Below, piece by piece: positions 57,957-64,000 of a stretch of 64,000 nt of DNA. The DNA comes from Megaleporinus macrocephalus. Taxonomy: Eukaryota > Chordata > Actinopteri > Characiformes > Anostomidae. Positions within the stretch are counted from its first letter, which is position 1, and each line of letters begins with the position of its first letter. The position numbers and the translations under genes are program-made. The notes below the pieces were generated by a model. That model saw nothing but the letters and a program-made list of their open reading frames with translations. It was not told the origin of the DNA and made no database searches. The stretch lies in contig CM038716.1 of NCBI GenBank assembly GCA_021613375.1, positions 5,229,184 through 5,293,183 of the forward strand. The letters run 5' to 3'.

Positions 57957-60900
57957 CTGGAAAACAGGAGCATTTTAAAGACTTTTTTTTAAAAAGTGAA
58001 ATTTAAGATCAACACAAAACAATACCAGAAACATTTAATGATCCCAGAATTTCTCAAAAGACTTAATTCTTATTAATTTAGTTATAGAAAAGGATTAAAG
58101 TAATCCGATATTAAACAAGATAATCAAAATAGTTTGCCAGAAATCAGCCAAGCCAAATCTCGCTATGTAAGCCATCTTGTTCGGTCCACACGTAAAAGTT
58201 TTCGTGATATTCGAGTCGGGGAGCGTTGCCTGGAAAAGGCTGCTAATATAACTCCTACTGTTATATGACAAATGTTTTGTAACTGAGTGAAGATTAGTGA
58301 TATTGTGGAGGAGTCCAGTGGGTCCGGCCACTGATGACAACAAAGATTGCGAGAATGGGGCACAAAATTGCGTAATGGTTTATGTCCACTGAAGGCTTTT
58401 CATGGCCAGCTGGGGTTTCTCTGCCTTGACGTGAGACTGGAGTGCCTTCACACTCAAGGTCCCTAACTGCATGATCTTCTTGAGAAAATCACTGTTATTA
58501 AGCCAAGCCTCACTGAAAACACACTTTCTCATTGCAAAGTAGACGAATTAACTCCAGAGATGTTACTTTGGTGGCTGAGACAGTAGATATCTATGGACGG
58601 ACAAGTAGTTGGGAAACAGGACTGTTTCCTGCCTGCAGTTATCGTGGGATTTGTAGTTTAATAATCACATACCAACACCGTTAGCCAGCCCAGAAACACA
58701 GAGAACACAGAACTAACTTCTGATTCGACTACGCTTCTCAGGAATTAACGAAAGTAAAAAATTAAGACCTTGGGTGGAAATCTGGCCGTTTAAGTCTTTT
58801 TAAGGCATTACATTTAAAGTTTCTAATTTTAGACATTTTAAGACTTTAAGACCCCATGGGGAACCCTGAAATTTCATCTAAAGGATAACACCATATTTGT
58901 AAAAGGATAAAAATATAACTGTATAAATGTAGCTCCAGTTTGGACTCACCCCCCACAGACTGATCTTCTGCTCAAACTCCTTCTCTCCTTCAAAGATCAC
59001 ACTGATACAAACCTGCCAGAGAGAACAAACGAGACATTCAGCAACGTCAGGAGAACAAAAGGAACATGCAGAACCTAAAGGAACAGGCCAAGAACCGGCA
59101 ATAACAAAGTTTCTTTGTTTCAGGAAGCATCCAAAAACATAGCCTGCTACACCCACAAATGGTGTCCTTCTTTCTTTGGTACTCTTAACCAACTAGACCT
59201 GCAGCACTGGTCTGCCTCAGGATCACACTGTAGCAAACTGGTTTAGCCAGTTCATCCTTCAGAGCCTAGCAACTACCTCAAAAAAAACTTTAAAATATGC
59301 TGTAACATAACACAAGTCTGAAAACAGGCACAGTTTCCCAAAATATTAGTGCAAAGAGTGAATTTGTACTTTTTTCCTTAAACTGAAACCAAACTAAAAA
59401 ACAAAAGAACATTTCCAGAAGAACTGTTAAACCAAATATTTAGTTGCCATCTAGCATCAGCATGGCTATGTCAAGTCAGCTGGCAGCCAGTCAATGCTTG
59501 CCAACACCTACATAAAAGTTGAGTAATGTATTTAGGCTAATTAGAAACTGCACGCACTGACCGTCGTGCTGTTGGCTCGTAGAGAACACAGCTCAGGGTT
59601 GGAATTTTTAGCGTAGATTGAGATGGTCACCTGACCACCAGTCTGATGCCAATCAAACCGACACGGCACCACCTTCTTTCCCTGCAGAGACATTAATACA
59701 CCCAAAGAAAGAGCAATCTAATTAAGAAAACTACAAAACAAGATATATATACATACACTAAGCAAATAGTAATTAGCAAATAAATAATAGCAGCTACTTA
59801 ATAATTAATTATAGCTACTAAATAATACACAGAGTCTATTATTAAGATAAATAACTTAATAAACCTGATGTTTAATAAGGAATGAGGAATTCCTTACCTC
59901 TGCATTTTTCCACATATGAGTTCCTTTACTGCATCCTTCCTGAGACAGAAATGAGTTAAAATCTGATGTTTTCCTCCGACAGCAGCTCCAGTATTTCATC
60001 CTGAGCAGGGAGAGAAAAGGTAAGAGAGCACACAGTTATACAATACTGTGTATAATAGAAGGAAATAGAAGAATAGAAGATATTGATATGGTGGTAGCTA
60101 ATGAGGACTTCTGTAAATGATTAATCACTGGCTGATGGACTAATCAAAGTCTGTCAAAAACTAAATATTTTACATCACAAACATTTGTTTAATAAAATTA
60201 TTCCTCATTGGTCTTCACATAGGTCTTCTAAACATGAACATGTACCCCATCTTCTAAACAGAACTATTACCAAGATCAGCAATGCCCCACTAGACTTCGC
60301 ACACTGGCTGCATAAGTTTGAAATGTGCGGGAACAATAAAAATGATGCATTAAAAAAGCAGTTGTAGTATTTTTGTGGAGATACTTTGCTCCAATCAAAT
60401 CTTTGCAAAGCTGTGATTTCTCCCCTAAGAACAATAATGAAAATACTAAATGGTAGTGGGTAACATCATGTAATCGAACTTTTTATTACAGAGCAAACAG
60501 AAGCAGTCATTAAACATGTAACATTAGATAAAACTCAAGCTCTGCTGGAGCTGGATTAGTTTTAGAGGTGCTGTAATTATATTGGTTACTGAAGAGATGC
60601 ATGAAATTAATCTGTTAATCCGTGTTAGCTTACATGTAACGGCATTCATACAGTTGTGTGCAAAAGTTTGGGCAACTTTCATTAAATGTTTGTACTGATG
60701 ACGTAAAAAGTTCAAACAACCTCTAAAGAGGACACACTTCTGTTCATATAAATGCACAATGACTATTTATTTACCTAATTTAACATTTTGGAAAATGTTG
60801 AAGGCTGTTGTTGAAGGTTGGATGAATAATATAGCATTTGCTGGCTGCTTACTCAATATAGCTGAGCTAATACTAACTTCAACTGCATCAAGGCAACAAC

Positions 60901-63383
60901 GGATACAAGCCTATCAGTTCTGAGTGAAGTAGCCTAAACAATAACAGCATAATGTTTATTTTCAGGGTCACCCCCCCAACACAGGGTTCAGACCTGGAGT
61001 TCCATATATAGGCACAAAACAGACAACAGAGTGACTACATCCTTTCAGAATGTAATTCCATGCAAGAGTATGTGTGTATGTATTTGTTATTACCCTTCAT
61101 GAAAGATGGGCACTCCGGGATGGTAAGAACACTCCCCCTCGTCACTCTTTAGTCCAGAGAAGGTCTGAAACCAAAAGTCACATAATTAAGAAAAGATTAC
61201 AAACAAAAAAATATTGTAATAGCTTCAGAGAAGGTGAAGACCACAACGTACCTTAGAACAGCCTCCATTTTTACACATCGTCCCAATTTTCACCTCATTC
61301 TCATCTTCTTCTGAAAAACATACAATCAAAATAAAATCTATTACCATAAATTCACATATAAATAATTTCATAATGAGACCACAATTCTAAAGTGTCGCTG
61401 AATAATTTAAAACAAATTTATTATTGGTTAATAATTAGATCATAAACACCTTAAAATGTTCAATAAAGAAACATAAATAACTGAATGTATAACTCTAAAT
61501 GTAGGTATTGTATATAAACTGAGACTACAGTTTCTCATTAGGTTGAATGTATAACTCTAAATGTAGGTATTGCATATAAACTGAGACTACAGTTTCTCAT
61601 TAGGTTGAATGTATAACTCTAAATGTAGATACTCTGATTTAAACTAACTCTAAATGTAGACAACCTTGCAGAGAGGTTATATTTACCCTTTTCTGAGCCC
61701 TGATTGGTCTCTGCTAGTTTGAGTTTCTCAAGAGCCTGTCGCAGGGAGGGAGACACTTTCTGCTGCAGCTCCACCAGCGGCTCGTCGGCACTGAAACAAT
61801 TGAATCAAATCATTTAAAAGACTACACTGTTGTTTTCCTGCTCCATCAAAGTATAATGACTTTAGCCCTGCCATTATGTTTTTTGATGACATCACTATGC
61901 ACCAGCATGCATTCACAGAACCACATGAATCGTAAACCTGGTGACTCTGAAGTGCAGTATTTGGGTTAGTATAAGGTTAGGTTAAGAACCAATGTTAGAG
62001 TATAATGTTGTGTTAAAGCTAAGGAATATTTTCAATTTGATGAATAATTTTATGTCATTTAAATTTAAGATACAAAGTATTTACAGTGGTCTTTTCAAAT
62101 AAAGTATTATACATATATCTATAGACAGAAGTGCATTAGAGCACTAGTCAGTTTTTGGAGACAAAAGTTTGAGGAAGAGGAAGACTTGTTTGTACCTGGG
62201 TCTCTGGACGAACTCCAGTGGTTTCGGAGCCTGAATGATGTACTCATCAAACCGAGGCTTTAGGTCATCCAGCTCTTTCTTCCCTCCTGAAGACTTGACC
62301 TCAGGTTTCACTGGTTCAGGAGGTTTTTCTTTATTATGGCGCCCTTTGGTGCAGCCCTAAACACAGCACGGTCACATCAGACACACCACAACCAAAAAGC
62401 TATAAAAGGTCATAATAGTAGTGCTGGAAAAGAGAACTGACAAGAGTAACAATTTATCCTTAAACAGCTGAATAATATTAAATATTCTGCAGACATAATG
62501 CCCCCCAACTATTGAGCCAAATGGTTTTGAGGTCTGTATTGTACCATAACAAACTGGTCCTGCAAAGCAGTTTAAGCAGAACCAGGAAATACCTCAAAAA
62601 TACATAAGATTCACAAAACAGATGCCATCCATCAACACCAGTCTCTTGCCATGCCCTCAGATAATTAATCCTCTAAACAGGTGTTATTTGAAAATCAACT
62701 GCTGAGACTAGGCCTGTACCACCGTGGGCTAAAAACTGCAGCCGGCTAACTATGTTAGTATTGGCACATGCCGGCAGGGTAAGGGCTCCAAGCACCTAGA
62801 ACAATTCTGGGTTCTCAACACCACAACTTCTAGTTTGAAATTTCTGTTCCACCTTAGTCATAGTGAGGTGCCTTAAATGTAAAACAAAAACAAGAAGCTG
62901 GTGACCTACTACACTAATAGGTGCAGATCTAAATGCACTGGTTTTTGCTACGTGGTAATAACAAGCTTTCTTGTGCTGCAACAAATAAAAAACATCAAAT
63001 ATAAAACACTCAAATGTATCTGTTAATGCACTTTAAGAACTAGTTTTAAACTGGTTTAATTTACAGATACCCCAATTTACCCAACTTGGTATGTAAAGGC
63101 CTTTAGAGTTGAGATGCTAAACTGTGAATAGAGACAATCTTCACTCACAGCAATGCTGAGGAAATCTGAGAAGTCTGTTGTGCGTCTCTTACAACAGGAC
63201 CAGCCCTGTAGTAAACACAAACAAAATACACAAACAAATATTAAGCAGAGAATAGAAACAAGCTGTTTTTAACTCTGTTCAAATTTGATCAATACAGGCT
63301 TTAGCAACAGGAGAGAGGTAAAGAGCATCTCACCTTCAGTGCATCATGAAACACCGGAACCCCAGGGTGGAACGTACAGGCCT
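57789..63383 (-). CDS. chordc1: Cysteine and histidine-rich domain containing 1 (chordc1), all but first coding exon
   Basis: CHORDC1 (morgana) is a cytosolic HSP90 co-chaperone that binds zinc through two CHORD domains and contacts HSP90 through these and a CS (p23-like) domain. Exons (descending): 63334-63383, 63149-63205, 62196-62356, 61687-61790, 61252-61310, 61094-61164, 59898-60000, 59562-59681, 58950-59012, 57789-57956. They sum to 956 nt, 317 residues plus stop after a split first codon, and phase closes at each junction. CHORD1 shows [27 protein letters not shown] and CHORD2 shows [27 protein letters not shown], with the expected Cys/His pattern. Human CHORDC1 has 332 residues, so about 20 N-terminal residues and the ATG lie beyond base 64000. 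It converges on naalad2. Confidence 0.97.
58735..58872. mobile_element. Possible hAT-like element end in chordc1 intron
   Basis: AAGACTTTAAGACCCCATGG followed by GGAACCCTG resembles the right end of fish elements with CAGGGTTCC termini. Left boundary not found. Confidence 0.3.
58950..59012 (-). CDS. chordc1: chordc1 exon (tenth coding), CS domain
   Basis: 63 nt, phase 0: [20 protein letters not shown] then G. Acceptor GGCAG, donor GTGAGT. Confidence 0.96.
59562..59681 (-). CDS. chordc1: chordc1 exon (ninth coding), CS domain
   Basis: 120 nt, phase 0: [20 protein letters not shown] then [20 protein letters not shown], the first CS-domain strands. Acceptor CTGCAG; donor GTCAGT, a GT donor lacking A at +3. 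Confidence 0.95.
59898..60000 (-). CDS. chordc1: chordc1 exon (eighth coding), CHORD2
   Basis: 103 nt: [20 protein letters not shown] then [14 protein letters not shown]. Completes the second zinc module. Acceptor GCTCAG, donor GTAAGG. Confidence 0.96.
60001..61093. other. chordc1 intron
   Basis: No exon. GTGCAAAAGTTTGGGCAACT near 60658 is a motif shared with 24613-24635 (ATGCAAAAGTTTGGGCAGAC), probably a dispersed-element end. Confidence 0.4.
61094..61164 (-). CDS. chordc1: chordc1 exon (seventh coding), CHORD2
   Basis: 71 nt: [20 protein letters not shown] then FHEG. Acceptor TTTCAG, donor GG/GTAATA. Confidence 0.95.
61252..61310 (-). CDS. chordc1: chordc1 exon (sixth coding), start of CHORD2
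   Basis: 59 nt: [19 protein letters not shown], the first cysteines of CHORD2. Acceptor TTCAG, donor GTACGT. Confidence 0.95.
61482..61640 (+). repeat. 62-bp tandem repeat, about 2.5 copies, chordc1 intron
   Basis: TGAATGTATAACTCTAAATG starts at 61482, 61544 and 61606, exactly 62 bp apart; the first two copies differ by about one base. Confidence 0.93.
61687..61790 (-). CDS. chordc1: chordc1 exon (fifth coding), linker
   Basis: 104 nt: [20 protein letters not shown] then [14 protein letters not shown], matching the charged helical linker of the family. Acceptor TTTCAG, donor GTAAAT. Confidence 0.95.
62196..62356 (-). CDS. chordc1: chordc1 exon (fourth coding), end of CHORD1 and linker
   Basis: 161 nt: [20 protein letters not shown] closes CHORD1; the linker ends [15 protein letters not shown]. 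Acceptor TTTAG, donor GTACAA. Confidence 0.96.
62357..63148. other. chordc1 intron
   Basis: No exon, array or recognised mobile element seen. Confidence 0.45.
63149..63205 (-). CDS. chordc1: chordc1 exon (third coding), CHORD1
   Basis: 57 nt, phase 0: [19 protein letters not shown]. Contains the paired zinc cysteines. Acceptor TACAG, donor GTGAGT. Confidence 0.96.
63334..63383 (-). CDS. chordc1: chordc1 exon (second coding), CHORD1
   Basis: 50 nt: [16 protein letters not shown] after a split codon ending AG. Acceptor CACAG, donor GTGAGA (sense strand). Confidence 0.95.
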
Positions 63384-63614
63384 CTGTGATCAGAGAAACA
63401 CCACAACACTTTTACTACTTATGGCACTACAGTACACACAAAATGCAGACCTTGTGCTAGTCAAAGTATTTTAAATACACTATTTACCTGTATACTTGTT
63501 TTTCTTATCTTAGCAGATTATTTTAAGATGGACACATGTAACATGTTTCTTTCGGTAGTAGTCACTTGAAAAGTCATATTGCTAACCGCTTCTTAATTAT
63601 TCAGTGTATATGTA

Positions 63615-63738
<124 letters not shown>

Positions 63739-64000
63739 TTGTATGTGTATGTAAAATAATCATTAGATTAATCAATTAAGAATTCATCGTTAGGTGCAGC
63801 CCTAGGTGCAGTCATATAGGCTGCAACGATTTATAACACCATGTGGTGGGGTGCACTTTGAAGCTCTGAACTATCGCTTTAACAGTGCCATCTATGGCAA
63901 ACCCTACAGTTCGTGGTCAGTAACAACTGGTATGCAGGTGACGCAGGGAACGGCAGGATTGTTCCTGATTTTTTTCGATTTTGCCTAAACCAGTAGCTTA

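Noticed and set aside
57672..57992. Plus-strand frame overlapping the chordc1 end
   Set aside because: Antisense shadow of the last chordc1 exon.

Overview
The window is a stretch of a teleost fish nuclear genome. It holds multi-exon genes with GT-AG introns and vertebrate orthologues, and many of its dispersed repeats have the look of fish hAT, Tc1-like, L2-like and tRNA-derived SINE families. The gene order nox4 - naalad2 - chordc1 matches human 11q14.3 as I know it. An otophysan such as a characiform is plausible from repeat style, but this is only an impression.

Layout. (1) 1-21908, minus strand: the 5' two thirds of nox4 (NADPH oxidase 4). Ten coding exons run from the ATG at 21906-21908 down to 4073 and encode 325 in-frame residues: the six-helix haem domain, the E-loop and the start of the FAD domain. 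The remaining 3' exons lie left of the window. The introns carry Tc1-like remnants, two hAT-like elements, foldback elements and a 770-bp polypyrimidine tract. (2) 21909-29608: the head-to-head nox4/naalad2 intergenic region. It is mostly two tandem arrays: a 48-bp telomere-like array at 22.5-24.3 kb and an 18-20-bp array at 25.3-29.4 kb. (3) 29609-52121, plus strand: a complete 19-exon naalad2 (N-acetylated alpha-linked acidic dipeptidase 2, glutamate carboxypeptidase family). It encodes 736 residues in one uninterrupted frame, and all zinc, calcium and catalytic residues are present. Introns 1, 3, 10, 14 and 18 each contain a different minisatellite. (4) 52122-57788: 3' flank and intergenic region, with a 1.2-kb hAT-like element. 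(5) 57789-63383, minus strand: chordc1 (HSP90 co-chaperone with two CHORD domains and a CS domain). Ten coding exons are present; the first coding exon lies right of the window.

The three genes are unrelated in function: ROS production, extracellular peptide hydrolysis and HSP90 co-chaperoning. I see no operon-like or cooperative system.

The unusual aspect is the tandem repeats. Seven unrelated arrays make up about half of the 30 kb around naalad2. One appears to be built from the gene's own 5' splice site (intron 18). One appears to be an amplified Pol III A-box region of a SINE (intron 1). One carries a TATA-like motif in most units, pointing toward nox4. Several real splice sites sit directly in microsatellites. 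All exon boundaries come from reading splice sites and checking phase by hand; no alignment or search was run.
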